Shown: in pieces, positions 9,110 through 18,128 of the stretch
Layout of the letters: each line of letters begins with the position of its first letter
How positions within the stretch are numbered: the stretch's first letter is position 1
Assembly: GCF_900100265.1 (NCBI RefSeq)
Contig: NZ_LT629696.1
Location: forward strand, 2,356,001 to 2,420,000
DNA from: Leifsonia sp. 466MF
GTDB taxonomy: Bacteria; Actinomycetota; Actinomycetes; Actinomycetales; Microbacteriaceae
Length of the DNA stretch: 64,000 nt
Direction of reading: 5' to 3'
Program-made: the position numbers and the translations under genes
The notes under the pieces: generated by a model
The model's input: only the letters and a program-made list of their open reading frames with translations
Database searches by the model: none
Told to the model about the DNA's origin: nothing

Positions 9110-9162
9110 ATTCGTGCCGAATGTGCGGAATGAGCGCTCGTAAACGCACATTCGGCACGAAT
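9110..9162. repeat. intergenic palindrome, family C copy 1
   Basis: Perfect 18-bp inverted arms: ATTCGTGCCGAATGTGCG at 9110-9127 and its reverse complement at 9145-9162, with a 17-nt spacer. Total 53 bp. It starts 7 bp after the moeB-like stop. A second copy is at 55436-55488. Confidence 0.9.
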
Positions 9163-9203
9163 GTGCGGCGCGAAGCAGCACGCCGCGGGACGGACGGACG
9201 CGG

Positions 9204-9209
9204 GATACT
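9204..9209 (+). promoter_or_regulatory. possible -10 hexamer for moeA
   Basis: GATACT ends 6 nt before the ATG at 9216 without a ribosome-binding site; it would allow a leaderless moeA transcript independent of the upstream genes. Confidence 0.35.
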
Positions 9210-9215
9210 GAACGC

Positions 9216-10445
9216 ATGACACGCGATCCCTCCGCGAACCCGCGCAGCGTCGAAGACCACGCCGGCATCATCGCGCGGATGCTCGCACCGCTCTCCGAGG
9301 AGCCCGATGCCGAGACGGTCCCGCTCGAGGCGGCGCTCGGCCGGGTGACCGCCGACGAGGTGCGGTCGGAGGTCGACCTCCCGCTGTTCCGCAACTCGCA
9401 GATGGACGGCTACGCGGTGCGCGCGGCCGACATCCGGTCGGTGCCCGTCGCGCTCGAGGTGTCGGGCGACATCCCGGCCGGGCACACCAGCCCCATGACG
9501 TTGATCGCCGGCACCGCGCTGCGCATCATGACCGGCGCACCCGTGCCGTCCGGCGCGGACACGATCGTGCCCGTGGAGGACACCGAACTCGTGCTCGGCC
9601 GCGACGACGACCTGGCCGGCGCGATCGTCGAGATCCGCCGGTCGCGCCGCGCCGGCGAGTACGTGCGCGAGCGCGGGAGCGACGTGCACCGGGGGGATGC
9701 GCTCCTCCCGGCAGGCACCCGGCTCGGCCCCCGGCACCTCGCCGCCCTCGCGGCCGCGGGCATCGCGAGCGTCCGTGTGCGGGCGCGCCTCCGCGTGGCC
9801 GTGCTCACGACCGGGACGGAGCTCGTCGGCTCCGGCACTCCGGTCTTCGGACAGGTCTACGACGCCAACGGCATCGCCCTCGCGGCGCTCGTCGAGGAGG
9901 CGGGCGCGACCGTGTCGGTGCGCGCGAGCAGCGACGACGACCCGGCGGCGTTCGAACGCATCCTGGACGACGCGTTGCACCGCAGCGACCTCGTCATCAC
10001 CTCCGGCGGTATCTCCCGCGGGGCCTACGAGGTCGTCCGCGAGGTGCTGCTCCCCCACGGCGCCGACGTGACGACCGTGGCGATGCAGCCCGGCGGCCCG
10101 CAGGCGACCGCCGTGGTGGGAGGCGTCCCGGTGTTCGCCTTCCCGGGCAACCCGGTCAGCACGCAGGTGTCGTTCGTCGTGTTCCTCCGCGACCCGTTGC
10201 GCGCGGCGGCCGGTCTTCCGGCCGTGCCCCCGGTCGAGGCCGCGCTGAGCGAAGGCCTGCGGTCCGTCCCCGGGAAGCGCCAGTTCCTCCGCGGCAGCCT
10301 CGACGACTCGGGTGCCGTGTCTCCCGTCTCCGGCCCGTCGTCGCACCTCGTCGCCGGGATGGCCCGCGCCGACGTCCTGATCGACGTGCCCGCCGAGGCG
10401 GAGGCGCTCGACGCCGGCGCGGCCGTGACAGTCTGGACACTATGA
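9216..10445 (+). CDS. moeA: molybdopterin molybdotransferase MoeA
   Basis: 409 residues, family length. It inserts molybdate into adenylated molybdopterin to make molybdenum cofactor. The N-terminal part has SQMDGYAVRAADI and the GTALRIMTGAPVPSGADTIV segment typical of MoeA domain III/I. The central MoCF-binding domain shows VLTTGTELV, VYDANG and TSGGISRGAYE, then FPGNPVS. The stop overlaps the start of the next gene in an ATGA at 10442-10445, so moeA and moaC-mog are translationally coupled. Confidence 0.95.
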   Translation: MTRDPSANPRSVEDHAGIIARMLAPLSEEPDAETVPLEAALGRVTADEVRSEVDLPLFRNSQMDGYAVRAADIRSVPVALEVSGDIPAGHTSPMTLIAGTALRIMTGAPVPSGADTIVPVEDTELVLGRDDDLAGAIVEIRRSRRAGEYVRERGSDVHRGDALLPAGTRLGPRHLAALAAAGIASVRVRARLRVAVLTTGTELVGSGTPVFGQVYDANGIALAALVEEAGATVSVRASSDDDPAAFERILDDALHRSDLVITSGGISRGAYEVVREVLLPHGADVTTVAMQPGGPQATAVVGGVPVFAFPGNPVSTQVSFVVFLRDPLRAAAGLPAVPPVEAALSEGLRSVPGKRQFLRGSLDDSGAVSPVSGPSSHLVAGMARADVLIDVPAEAEALDAGAAVTVWTL

Positions 10446-11434
10446 CGCAGCTCACCCACCTCGATTCCGACGGCCGCGCCCGCATGGTCGACGTCGGCGG
10501 CAAGCCCGAGACGGACCGCGAGGCTGTCGCGCGCGGCCGGTTCGTGACCACCCCCGAGGTGATCCGCCTCGTCGCCGCCGACGACCTGCCCAAAGCGGAT
10601 GTGCTGGCCACCGCGCGCATCGCGGGCATCGGCGGGGCGAAGCGCACGAGCGAGCTCATCCCGCTGTGCCATCCGCTGCCGCTGAACAGCGTGCGCGTCG
10701 ACTTCGAGCTCGACCCCGAGGCGGGCGCGATCGACATCGAGGTGGTCGCGCGGACGCACGGTCGCACGGGTGTCGAGATGGAGGCGCTCACAGCTGTCGC
10801 GGTGGCCGGCCTCACCCTGCACGACATGGTCAAGGCGGTGGATCCGGCCGCCAGCCTCACCGACATCCGCCTGGTCGCCAAGAGCGGCGGAAAGCGCGGC
10901 GAGTGGCACCGCGATGGCGAGGAGGTGGAGGCGCCGGCTGAGTCCGCATCCACGGAGCCGGCCGTCGCCGTGCCCGCGATCGTCCTCGTGGCCTCCACCC
11001 GGGCCGCGGCCGGCGTCTACGAGGACACCACCGGTCCGGTGATCGCCGACTGGCTGGCAGAGCGACGGCTCCCGGCCGACGTGCGAGTCGTCGCCGACGC
11101 CGAGGTGGATGCGGCCCTGCGCCAGGCGGTCGCCGAGCGTCCCCGCGTGCTCATCACGACGGGCGGAACTGGCGTCTCGCCCACCGACCGGACACCGGAA
11201 GCCACTGCGGCTCTGCTCGACCGGCAGCTTCCAGGCGTCGCCGAGGCCCTGCGTACGCGCGGCGCAGCGGCGACCCCGCTCGCCGCCCTCAGCCGCGGGG
11301 TGGTCGGTGTGGCGGGGTCGACGCTCGTGGTCAACCTGCCCGGCTCGCGCGGCGCCGTCGCCGACGGACTCGCGGTGCTGGACGACCTGCTCCCGCACCT
11401 GCTCGACCAGCTGCGGGGAGGAGGCCACGCATGA
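10442..11434 (+). CDS. moaCB: MoaC-MogA/MoaB fusion (cPMP synthase plus molybdopterin adenylyltransferase)
   Basis: 330 residues in two domains. Residues 1-155 are MoaC, which with MoaA turns GTP into cyclic pyranopterin: MVDVGGKPET, LIPLCHPLPL and GRTGVEMEALTAV are diagnostic. Residues about 178-330 are a MogA/MoaB domain (LVASTRAAAGVYED, LITTGGTGVSPTDRTPEAT, LPGSRGAV), which adenylates molybdopterin before MoeA acts. An Ala/Pro/Glu-rich linker joins them. Such fusions are known in actinobacteria. Coupled by ATGA overlaps to moeA before and moaE after. Confidence 0.93.
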   Translation: MTQLTHLDSDGRARMVDVGGKPETDREAVARGRFVTTPEVIRLVAADDLPKADVLATARIAGIGGAKRTSELIPLCHPLPLNSVRVDFELDPEAGAIDIEVVARTHGRTGVEMEALTAVAVAGLTLHDMVKAVDPAASLTDIRLVAKSGGKRGEWHRDGEEVEAPAESASTEPAVAVPAIVLVASTRAAAGVYEDTTGPVIADWLAERRLPADVRVVADAEVDAALRQAVAERPRVLITTGGTGVSPTDRTPEATAALLDRQLPGVAEALRTRGAAATPLAALSRGVVGVAGSTLVVNLPGSRGAVADGLAVLDDLLPHLLDQLRGGGHA

Positions 11435-11844
11435 GCGACATCCTGGCCACCGTCACGGACGACCCGCTGGAGCCGTCTACCGTCGACGAGTTCGTGTGGC
11501 GCACCGATGCCGGGGCCGTCGTGTCCTTCCAGGGGATCGTGCGCGACCACGACGGCGGCAAGGGCGTCGTGTCGCTCGACTACCGCGCGCATCCCGAGGC
11601 GGAGACGTTCCTCCGGGAGTGCTGCGAGGAGGTCGCACGGACGACCGGGCTGCGGGTGGCCGCGCAGCACCGCGTCGGCTCGCTCACCATCGGCGATCTC
11701 GCCCTGATCGCCGCGGTCGCCGCGCCGCACCGTGCCGAGGCCTTCGCCGCCTGCGCCGAGCTGGTCGAGATCATCAAGGCGCGGGTGCCGATCTGGAAGC
11801 GGCAGCACTTCACCGACGGCGACTCGGAGTGGGTCGGGTTGTAG
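11431..11844 (+). CDS. moaE: molybdopterin synthase large subunit MoaE
   Basis: 137 residues, normal for MoaE. It transfers sulfur from the thiocarboxylated MoaD to cyclic pyranopterin. Visible signatures are GAVVSFQGIVRDHDGGKGVVSLDY near residues 29-52, then AQHRVGSLTIGD and the Lys-rich active-site end VPIWKRQHFTDG. The start overlaps the previous stop (ATGA). Its partner MoaD is encoded separately on the other strand at 15097, an unusual separation within an otherwise compact island. Confidence 0.95.
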   Translation: MSDILATVTDDPLEPSTVDEFVWRTDAGAVVSFQGIVRDHDGGKGVVSLDYRAHPEAETFLRECCEEVARTTGLRVAAQHRVGSLTIGDLALIAAVAAPHRAEAFAACAELVEIIKARVPIWKRQHFTDGDSEWVGL

Positions 11845-11867
11845 CTCGATTTCCGCATCTGCGGCCG

Positions 11868-11873
11868 TAGGAT
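11868..11873 (+). promoter_or_regulatory. -10 hexamer of a leaderless promoter (mop/HTH gene)
   Basis: TAGGAT ends 7 nt before the ATG at 11881. It argues for that start rather than the in-frame ATG at 11872, which lies inside the hexamer. Confidence 0.45.
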
Positions 11874-11880
11874 GGCATCC

Positions 11881-12285
11881 ATGCCGCAGATTCGGATCAA
11901 GGACGCCGCCCTCTACCTCGGTGTGAGCGACGACACCGTGCGCCGCTGGATCGACGGCGGTGTGCTCGGGAGCGCTCGCGACGAGGCCGGCCGCACCGTC
12001 GTCGACGGACTGGAGCTCGCTCAGCTGGCCAAGCAGAACGCGGTGCTGCCCGGCGACCCGTCCGGCGTCGCGGGCTCGGCGCGCAACCGATTCGTCGGGC
12101 TCGTGACCGACATCGTCATGGATCGGGTGATGGCCCAGGTCGAACTGCAGTGCGGCCCGCATCGCGTGGTGTCGCTCATCAGCAGCGAGGCCGTGCGCGA
12201 GCTCGGCCTCGAACTCGGATCGGTCGCGGTCGCCGTCATCAAGGCGACCAACGTCATCGTCGAGGCTCCGGCGGTGGCCCGATGA
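11881..12285 (+). CDS. Mop-domain molybdate-binding protein with MerR/excisionase-type helix-turn-helix
   Basis: 134 residues. Residues 1-55 form a helix-turn-helix (IKDAALYLGVSDDTVRRWIDGG), and residues about 65-130 a Mop/TOBE domain (ARNRFVGLVTDIVMDRVMAQVEL then SSEAVRELGLELGSVAVAVIKATNVIV) that binds molybdate oxyanion. It overlaps modA by ATGA. Known actinobacterial relatives pair a short DNA-binding head with one Mop unit, so this is probably the molybdate sensor that adjusts modABC expression. That regulatory role is inferred from domain and position. Confidence 0.85.
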   Translation: MPQIRIKDAALYLGVSDDTVRRWIDGGVLGSARDEAGRTVVDGLELAQLAKQNAVLPGDPSGVAGSARNRFVGLVTDIVMDRVMAQVELQCGPHRVVSLISSEAVRELGLELGSVAVAVIKATNVIVEAPAVAR

Positions 12286-13094
12286 AGGCGCGCCCTCGTC
12301 GGTTCGCCCGGCTGGCGAGCGCAGGCGTCTCAGCCATCGCAGTCGTCGCTCTGGCTCTGTCCGGATGCAGCAGCCCGGCCGCATCCACGCCGTCGGCTCC
12401 GCGCTCCTCGGACGGCGTGACCGGCACGATCACGGTGTTCGCCGCTGCGTCGCTCACGAAGACGTTCACCGAGCTCGGCACGCGGTTCGAAGCCGCGCAC
12501 CCCGGCGCGAAGGTCACGTTCTCGTTCGCCGGCTCCTCCGATCTGGTCTTGCAGCTGACCGCCGGCGCCCCGGCGGACGTGTTCGCGTCGGCCGATGAGG
12601 CGAACATGACGAAGGCGGTGGATGCGAAGGTCACCAGCGGCTCGCCCGTGGACTTCGCGACGAACGTGCTCGCCATCGCGGTGCCGCCCGGCAACCCGGC
12701 GCACGTGACGGGCTTCGCCGACCTGGCCTCCCCCTCCGTCAAGACGGTCGTGTGTGCGCCGCAGGTGCCGTGCGGTGCCGCCACCGCGAAAGTGGAGAAG
12801 TCGGCCGGCGTCACCCTGACGCCGGTGAGCCAGGAGTCGTCGGTGACCGACGTCCTCGGCAAAGTGACGTCTGGCGAGGCGGACGCGGGGATCGTCTACG
12901 CCACCGACGTGAAGGGTGCCGGCTCGGCGGTCGAATCCGTTCCGTTCCCGGAGGCGGCGAAGACCGTCAACGTCTACCCGATCTCCGTCGTGGCCCAGGC
13001 GCCGAACGCCGCGGGCGCGAGGGCGTTCGTCGCGTACGTGACCGGGGCCGCGGGGCGCGCTGTGCTCGCCGCCGCCGGGTTCGGGGCACCGTGA
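12282..13094 (+). CDS. modA: molybdate ABC transporter substrate-binding lipoprotein ModA
   Basis: 270 residues starting at the ATG that overlaps the previous stop. A lipoprotein signal ends in LALSGC with Cys29 as the lipidated residue. The mature part has [30 protein letters not shown] and [11 protein letters not shown], the oxyanion-binding pattern of ModA, and [10 protein letters not shown] near the end. It captures molybdate outside the cell and hands it to ModB. First gene of modABC. Confidence 0.95.
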   Translation: MKARPRRFARLASAGVSAIAVVALALSGCSSPAASTPSAPRSSDGVTGTITVFAAASLTKTFTELGTRFEAAHPGAKVTFSFAGSSDLVLQLTAGAPADVFASADEANMTKAVDAKVTSGSPVDFATNVLAIAVPPGNPAHVTGFADLASPSVKTVVCAPQVPCGAATAKVEKSAGVTLTPVSQESSVTDVLGKVTSGEADAGIVYATDVKGAGSAVESVPFPEAAKTVNVYPISVVAQAPNAAGARAFVAYVTGAAGRAVLAAAGFGAP

Positions 13095-13110
13095 CCGGCA
13101 CGGGTCGGCG

Positions 13111-13926
13111 ATGAGCATCCGGCTGGGGGTTCCGCGCTGGATCGTGGTGGTCGCCGCCGTCGGCGGCCTGTTCATCGTGCTCCCGCTGATCGCGATGGCG
13201 GCCCGCGTCGACTGGCCGGACTTCATCCCCCTCATCACCTCGCCGTCGTCGGTGGATGCGCTCCTCCTCAGCCTGCGCACGTCGCTGCTGGCCACCGCCG
13301 CCTGCTTGGTGCTCGGCGTGCCGATGGCGATCGTGCTCGCCCGCGTGCCCTTCACAGGGAGCCGGGTCGTGCGGGCGGTCGTGCTGCTGCCGCTCGTGCT
13401 GCCGCCGGTCGTGGGCGGCCTCGCGCTGCTCGCCCTCTACGGCCGCCGTGGGCTGCTCGGCGGTGCGCTCGAAGTGGCCTTCTCGACGCCCGCCGTGGTG
13501 ATCGCGCAGACGTTCGTCGCCCTCCCCTTCCTGGTGCTCAGCCTGGAGGGCGCACTGCGCTCTGCCGGGGAGCGCTACGAGGCGGTGGCGGCGACGCTCG
13601 GCGCCCGGCCATCCACCGTGCTGTTCCGCGTGACGCTGCCGCTGGTGCTTCCGGCGATCGTCTCCGGGTCGATCCTGTCGTTCGCCCGGGCGCTCGGCGA
13701 ATTCGGCGCGACCCTGACGTTCGCGGGCAGTCTGCAGGGCGTCACCCGGACGCTGCCGCTGGAGATCTACCTGCAGCGGGAGACCGATCCCGATGCCGCT
13801 GTCGCGCTGTCGCTGGTGCTGGTGGCCGTCGCCATCGCCGTGGTCGCGGTGGCCCACGGCGCGGGCGAGGGTCTCCGTCCGCGCCGGGCGAGCGCCGATG
13901 CCGACGTTCGCGCGAGGGCGGCGTGA
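13111..13926 (+). CDS. modB: molybdate ABC transporter permease ModB
   Basis: 271 residues with about five or six transmembrane segments. The EAA loop reads [22 protein letters not shown] and the final helix region [19 protein letters not shown] is typical of ModB. It forms the membrane channel of the molybdate importer. Its end overlaps modC by GTGA. The C-terminal tail after residue 250 is Arg/Ala-rich. Confidence 0.95.
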   Translation: MSIRLGVPRWIVVVAAVGGLFIVLPLIAMAARVDWPDFIPLITSPSSVDALLLSLRTSLLATAACLVLGVPMAIVLARVPFTGSRVVRAVVLLPLVLPPVVGGLALLALYGRRGLLGGALEVAFSTPAVVIAQTFVALPFLVLSLEGALRSAGERYEAVAATLGARPSTVLFRVTLPLVLPAIVSGSILSFARALGEFGATLTFAGSLQGVTRTLPLEIYLQRETDPDAAVALSLVLVAVAIAVVAVAHGAGEGLRPRRASADADVRARAA

Positions 13927-14963
13927 GCCTCCACCTGGCGGCGTCGCTCGCCGCGCGGGACGTCGCGGTCGAGCTCACCGTCGCCGACGGCGAGACGCTC
14001 GCTCTGCTCGGGCCGAACGGCGCGGGCAAGTCGACGGTGCTCGGGATGCTGGCCGGGCTCGTCCGACCCGACGAGGGCCGCGCGACGCTCGGCGACCATA
14101 CCCTGTTCGACCTCCCCGGCGCGTGGCGGCCGCCGCATCAGCGGGGCGTCGCGCTGCTGGCGCAGGACGCGCTGCTGTTCCCGCATCTCAGCGTCCGCGA
14201 CAACGTGGCCTTCGGGCCCCGGTCGTCGGGTGCCGGCCGTGCCGACGCCCGCGAGCGGGCCGACGAATGGATGCGCCGGACCGCGACGGCGGAGTTCGCC
14301 GACCGGCGCCCCGCCGAGCTGTCCGGTGGGCAGGCGCAGCGGGTCGCGGTCGCGCGGGCGCTGGCCGCCGAGCCGCGACTGCTGCTCCTCGACGAGCCGC
14401 TGTCTGCGCTGGATGTCGCTGTCGCTGCAGAGCTGCGAGGCACGCTCGCCGGGGTGCTGGCGGGGCGCACGACGGTCCTCGTCACGCACGACGCGCTGGA
14501 CGCGTACCTCCTCGCCGACCGAGTAGCGGTCATGCACGAGGGTCGCGTGGTCGAGCAGGGGCCGATGCGGCAGGTACTCGAACGGCCACGGAATCCCTTC
14601 ACCGCGGAGCTGTCGGGGCTGACGCTGGTCGCCGGGGCGCGGACGGCCGACGGGCTCGTCACCGGCGACGGGATGAGGCTGCGCGGCACCGCGGTCGAGC
14701 GCGTGGAGGTGGGCGCTCGGGCGCTGGCGGCGGTACGTCCGTCCGCGGTGCGCGTGCTGCCCGACGGTGATGGGAGCGACCGGCCCGAGCGCATCCACGC
14801 GACGGTGACCGGTCTGGAGCCGCAGGCCGACCTCGTCCGCGTGCGCACCGACCGCCTCGACGCACTGGTGCCGCCCGCCGACGTGGCCGACCTCCGCCTC
14901 CGTGTCGGCGACCGCGTCACCCTCGACGTTCCGCCCGCCGCCGCAACCGTCTACCCCGCCTGA
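13923..14963 (+). CDS. modC: molybdate ABC transporter ATPase ModC
   Basis: 346 residues from a GTG overlapping the modB stop. Walker [10 protein letters not shown] is near residue 31, the signature [15 protein letters not shown] near 135, Walker [13 protein letters not shown] near 155, and the switch His in VLVTHD. Residues about 230-346 carry a TOBE/Mop-like regulatory region, as in other ModC proteins. It drives molybdate import. Last gene of the plus-strand run; a family A palindrome follows. Confidence 0.94.
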   Translation: MSLHLAASLAARDVAVELTVADGETLALLGPNGAGKSTVLGMLAGLVRPDEGRATLGDHTLFDLPGAWRPPHQRGVALLAQDALLFPHLSVRDNVAFGPRSSGAGRADARERADEWMRRTATAEFADRRPAELSGGQAQRVAVARALAAEPRLLLLDEPLSALDVAVAAELRGTLAGVLAGRTTVLVTHDALDAYLLADRVAVMHEGRVVEQGPMRQVLERPRNPFTAELSGLTLVAGARTADGLVTGDGMRLRGTAVERVEVGARALAAVRPSAVRVLPDGDGSDRPERIHATVTGLEPQADLVRVRTDRLDALVPPADVADLRLRVGDRVTLDVPPAAATVYPA

Positions 14964-14981
14964 CCCCCTCGGGCCTCCGCC

Positions 14982-15051
14982 CACCGTCGAGTCCGCAAAC
15001 TTTGCACGCTGAGAGGGCGGATTCTGTGCAGAGTTTGCGGACTCGACGGTG
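14982..15051. repeat. intergenic palindrome, family A copy 1
   Basis: Inverted arms of 26 bp at 14982-15007 and 15026-15051, 25 of 26 positions complementary, with an 18-nt spacer; total 70 bp. The arm core is GAGTCCGCAAACTTTGCAC. It lies between convergent modC and moaD, so it could act as a two-way terminator. Confidence 0.9.
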
Positions 15052-15096
15052 CGCGGACAGGCTCACGCGACACGGACGGGAAGGGACGGGACGGGG

Positions 15097-15342
15097 TCAG
15101 CCGCCGGCGAAGGGCGGCAGCACGTCGACAGTGGCCGTCAGCTCGCGGGAGGGGTCGCGCGAGACGACGCCGCCGACGAGGAACGAACCGGAGCGCACCA
15201 CGCGCTCCATCGGCTCACCGTAACGCGCGACGAGCTCGGCCTGCAGACCTCCGACGGTCGCGTCCGCGACCTCCACGCGCTCCTCGGGCAACCCCGCAGC
15301 CTCCTCCGCCGCGGCGAAGTACCGCACCAGCACCTCAGCCAC
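15097..15342 (-). CDS. moaD: molybdopterin synthase small subunit MoaD
   Basis: 81 residues, ubiquitin-like. It starts [17 protein letters not shown] and ends in LPPFAGG; the C-terminal Gly-Gly is the tail that is adenylated and thiocarboxylated by MoeB. The GTG start at 15342 overlaps the end of moaA by 8 bases, so the two are translationally linked. It supplies sulfur to MoaE. Confidence 0.92.
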   Translation of the reverse strand: MAEVLVRYFAAAEEAAGLPEERVEVADATVGGLQAELVARYGEPMERVVRSGSFLVGGVVSRDPSRELTATVDVLPPFAGG

Positions 15343-16426
15343 CGATCGCCCCCATGCTCCGCACCGGCGGGGCGAACCCGGCCGCGTCCATCCCGTGACC
15401 GGCCTGCTTTCCCCACATGGCCGCGCGCCACCACCGGGCGATCTCGGCGTCGTCCGCGCCGCCGCGGAGCAGCCCGCGGAGGTCGGTCTCGTCGTCTCCG
15501 AAGAGGCACGAGCGCACAGTGCCCTCGGCGGTGATGCGGGTGCGGTCGCAGGCCGAGCAGAACGAGCGGGTGACCGACGCGATGATCCCGACCGTGGCGG
15601 GGAGCCCATCCACCGTCCAGCCGTCGACCAGCCACTCCTCCGCCGGGGCGTGCGGGTCGTCGCGACCCGCCTCGATGAGGGTGAAGCGCTCGCCCAGCAC
15701 CGAGAGCAACTCCTCGGCCGACACCATGTTCTCGCGCAGCCACGACCGGTCGGCGTCGAGCGGCATCTGCTCGATGAACCGCAGCCGGCAGCCGTTCTCC
15801 AGCGCCCACGCGAGGAGGTCGGGGGCGTCGTCGAGGGTGTCGCGCATCATGACCGCGTTGAGCTTCAGCGGGGTGAGGCCGGCGGCGTGCGCCGCGTGGA
15901 TTCCGGCGAGCACGGCGGGCAGGCGGTCGCGCCGGGTGAGCCGGGCGAAGTGCTCCCGGTCGACCGTGTCGAGCGAGACGTTGACGCGGGTGAGGCCGGC
16001 GTCTACGAGCGAGCGGATGCGGTGGTCGAGTCCGATGCCGTTGGTCGTGATCGACAGGTCCACCCCGGGAGCCACCGCCGCCGAACGGCCGATGATCTCG
16101 GCGAGATCGGCGCGCATCAAGGGCTCGCCGCCGGTGAACCGCACCTCGCGCACGCCCAGGTCGCGGACGCCGATGCCGACGAGCCGCGCGATCTCCGTCG
16201 CACTCAGGAGGTCGTCGCGCGGGATCGCCGGCAGACCCTCCGCGGGCATGCAGTACGTGCAGCGCAACGAGCACTTCTCGGTCACCGACACGCGCAGGTC
16301 ACGGGCGACGCGCCCGAACCGGTCGACGAGACCGGGATGCTCGGGCCGACCCACTGTGCTGGGGGCCGACGGCGGCGCGGCCTGGCGCTGCGCACTCAGC
16401 GGGAGCCCCAGGTTGACGGCGGTCAT
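15335..16426 (-). CDS. moaA: GTP 3',8-cyclase MoaA (radical SAM)
   Basis: 363 residues. The radical-SAM cluster motif CSLRCTYC gives Cys52, Cys56 and Cys59, and the second Fe-S cluster is held by Cys290, Cys293 and Cys307 ([18 protein letters not shown]). [11 protein letters not shown] is the SAM-binding GGEP segment. The protein ends in Gly-Gly, as active MoaA does. It begins molybdenum cofactor synthesis together with MoaC. The start is supported by TAGGGT at 16433-16438 on the minus strand, 6 nt before the ATG. Confidence 0.96.
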   Translation of the reverse strand: MTAVNLGLPLSAQRQAAPPSAPSTVGRPEHPGLVDRFGRVARDLRVSVTEKCSLRCTYCMPAEGLPAIPRDDLLSATEIARLVGIGVRDLGVREVRFTGGEPLMRADLAEIIGRSAAVAPGVDLSITTNGIGLDHRIRSLVDAGLTRVNVSLDTVDREHFARLTRRDRLPAVLAGIHAAHAAGLTPLKLNAVMMRDTLDDAPDLLAWALENGCRLRFIEQMPLDADRSWLRENMVSAEELLSVLGERFTLIEAGRDDPHAPAEEWLVDGWTVDGLPATVGIIASVTRSFCSACDRTRITAEGTVRSCLFGDDETDLRGLLRGGADDAEIARWWRAAMWGKQAGHGMDAAGFAPPVRSMGAIGG

Positions 16427-16432
16427 GTCATC

Positions 16433-16438
16433 ACCCTA
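16433..16438 (-). promoter_or_regulatory. -10 hexamer of a leaderless moaA promoter
   Basis: On the minus strand TAGGGT is followed by 6 nt and the moaA ATG; no ribosome-binding site is visible. Confidence 0.5.
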
Positions 16439-16493
16439 GACCGCTCTCCCGACAACACCGAGTCCGTCGTAGACCCGGTGGCATGCGCGGCAA

Positions 16494-16499
16494 TAAGCT
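16494..16499 (+). promoter_or_regulatory. -10 hexamer of a leaderless promoter (sulfite-oxidase-like gene)
   Basis: TAAGCT ends 6 nt before the ATG at 16506. It is divergent from the moaA promoter 55 bp away, so the two could share a regulator. Confidence 0.5.
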
Positions 16500-16505
16500 T
16501 CCCCC

Positions 16506-17099
16506 ATGGGAATCATCTCCTCCGGCTTTTCGGGCCGTCGCAGGGCCGACGACCCCCGCCTGCCGCCGGGTCAGTATCTGACCGAGGGCTTCCCGGTGCT
16601 GTCGGCCGGGCCGACGCCCCGCATCGCCAAAGACGACTGGGCGTTCACCATCACCACCGAGAAGGGCGACGTCCACCGCTGGAGCTGGGATGAGTTCCTC
16701 GCGCTCCCGCAGGAGGACGTGAGCGCCGACATCCACTGCGTCACCAGCTGGTCGAAGCTCGGGACGTCGTGGCGCGGTGTGGCGCTGGACACTCTGTTCC
16801 AGGATGTCGACACCAGCTTCGAGTACACGATGGCGCACAGCTACGGCGGCTACACGACCAACGTCCCGCTCGCCGACCTGCTCGGCGGCAAGGCGTGGGT
16901 CGCGCACAGCTTCGACGGCAAGGACCTCGAGCCCGAGCACGGCGGTCCCGCCCGGCTCCTCGTGCCTCACCTGTACTTCTGGAAGAGCGCCAAGTGGGTC
17001 AACGGGCTGCAGATGCTCCCGCAGGACCAGCCGGGCTTCTGGGAGCAGAACGGCTACAACATGTATGGCGACCCCTGGAAGGAACAGCGCTACTGGTGA
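16506..17099 (+). CDS. short sulfite-oxidase-like molybdoprotein (cytosolic)
   Basis: 197 residues, a single molybdopterin-binding domain without the dimerisation domain of classical sulfite oxidase. Cys78 in DIHCVTSWSK is the expected metal ligand; YGGYTTNVPL and HGGPARLLVPHLYFWKSAKW are family features of YuiH/MsrP-like proteins. No signal peptide or membrane segment is visible, so it should act in the cytosol. It overlaps the following flavin reductase gene (GTGA), its likely electron partner. The substrate is unknown; sulfoxide reduction is one possibility. Confidence 0.88.
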   Translation: MGIISSGFSGRRRADDPRLPPGQYLTEGFPVLSAGPTPRIAKDDWAFTITTEKGDVHRWSWDEFLALPQEDVSADIHCVTSWSKLGTSWRGVALDTLFQDVDTSFEYTMAHSYGGYTTNVPLADLLGGKAWVAHSFDGKDLEPEHGGPARLLVPHLYFWKSAKWVNGLQMLPQDQPGFWEQNGYNMYGDPWKEQRYW

Positions 17100-17863
17100 G
17101 CAGCGTATGGCGGGTGGCCGACGTCGTCGCCACGCGGATGGAGACCCCGACGGCCCGCACCATCCGGCTGCGCATCCCCGGATTGCACGGCCACCTCGCG
17201 GGGCAGCACGTCGACATCCGATTGACGGCGCCCGACGGCTACCAGGCGGTCCGGTCGTACTCGATCGCCTCCGGCGGCGGACGGGGAGCCATCGAACCGC
17301 ATGACCTCCCCGTCGACGAGCTGGAACTGACGGTGGAGGAGCTCGCCGACGGCGAAGTCTCCCCCTACCTCGTCCGCGACCTCGCCGACGGCGACCAGCT
17401 GGAGGTGCGCGGGCCGGTTGGCGGCTGGTTCGTCTGGCGCGACGGCGACACGACGCCGGTGCAGCTGATCGCCGGCGGTTCGGGCGTCGTCCCGCTCATG
17501 TCGATGGCGCGGGCGCACGCCGCCGCCGCGAGTCCTGCACCGTTCCGGATGCTGTACTCGCTGCGCTCCCCCGCCTCCGGGTACTACTCGGACGAACTCT
17601 CGGCGCTGGCCGCCGACACGGCATCGCCGCTCCAGCTCGACTACGTCTACACGCGGCAGGCTCCGGAGGGCGCACCGGCGCCCGCCCGCCTCACCGCCGA
17701 AGGCCTCATGCGTCGCACCATCCCGGCCTCCGACTCCCCCACCTTCTTCATCTGCGGCTCCACGCCGTTCGTCGAGGCGGTCTCCGGCTGGCTCGTCGAC
17801 GCGGGTCACGAGGCGGCGCGCATCCGCACCGAACGCTACGGCGGCATCGGAGGCACGCCATGA
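17096..17863 (+). CDS. ferredoxin-reductase-type FAD/NAD(P) oxidoreductase
   Basis: 255 residues from a GTG overlapping the previous stop. The FAD domain carries RSYSIAS, the RxYS motif that holds FAD. The nucleotide domain begins at LIAGGSGVVPLMSM and ends with FFICGSTPFVEA. There is no added [2Fe-2S] domain. It should pass NAD(P)H electrons to the molybdoprotein encoded just before it or to a carrier. It also overlaps the next small gene (ATGA), making a three-gene unit. Confidence 0.9.
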   Translation: MSSVWRVADVVATRMETPTARTIRLRIPGLHGHLAGQHVDIRLTAPDGYQAVRSYSIASGGGRGAIEPHDLPVDELELTVEELADGEVSPYLVRDLADGDQLEVRGPVGGWFVWRDGDTTPVQLIAGGSGVVPLMSMARAHAAAASPAPFRMLYSLRSPASGYYSDELSALAADTASPLQLDYVYTRQAPEGAPAPARLTAEGLMRRTIPASDSPTFFICGSTPFVEAVSGWLVDAGHEAARIRTERYGGIGGTP

Positions 17864-18126
17864 CGGATCAGGACTTCCTCGACGGGAACGCCGCGGCCGG
17901 GATGCTGTCTGAGGTCTTCGCGGCCGACGTCACCACCGCGGTCGGCTGTTGCGGCAACTGCGGCGACGAATCGGTCGTCGCGCGCGGTCGCGTCTACCTG
18001 GACGAGCACGGCCTCGTCGTGCGCTGCTCGGTCTGCGGCGATGTGCTGGCGGTCGCATCGGAGCGGGCCGGCCGCCTCTGTCTCGACCTGCGCGGCCTCG
18101 CCTGGCTGGAGTTCGCGGTCGAGTAG
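17860..18126 (+). CDS. DUF6510-type zinc-ribbon protein
   Basis: 88 residues. Cys31/Cys34 (CGNC) and Cys56/Cys59 (CSVC) form a zinc ribbon; Cys30 precedes the first pair. The end is LDLRGLAWLEF. The gene regularly accompanies the sulfite-oxidase-like/flavin-reductase pair in actinobacteria (recalled, not searched). Translationally coupled by ATGA. Its role in the unit is unknown; a redox or assembly partner is possible. Confidence 0.75.
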   Translation: MTDQDFLDGNAAAGMLSEVFAADVTTAVGCCGNCGDESVVARGRVYLDEHGLVVRCSVCGDVLAVASERAGRLCLDLRGLAWLEFAVE

Positions 18127-18128
18127 CC

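Noticed and set aside
11872..11880. ATG at 11872 as the start of the Mop/HTH protein
   Set aside because: It lies inside the likely -10 hexamer; the ATG at 11881 has leaderless spacing and gives the usual N-terminus.
16427..16505. Molybdenum-cofactor riboswitch before moaA
   Set aside because: The gap is 79 bp, shared with a divergent gene, and both starts look leaderless, leaving no room for an RNA element.
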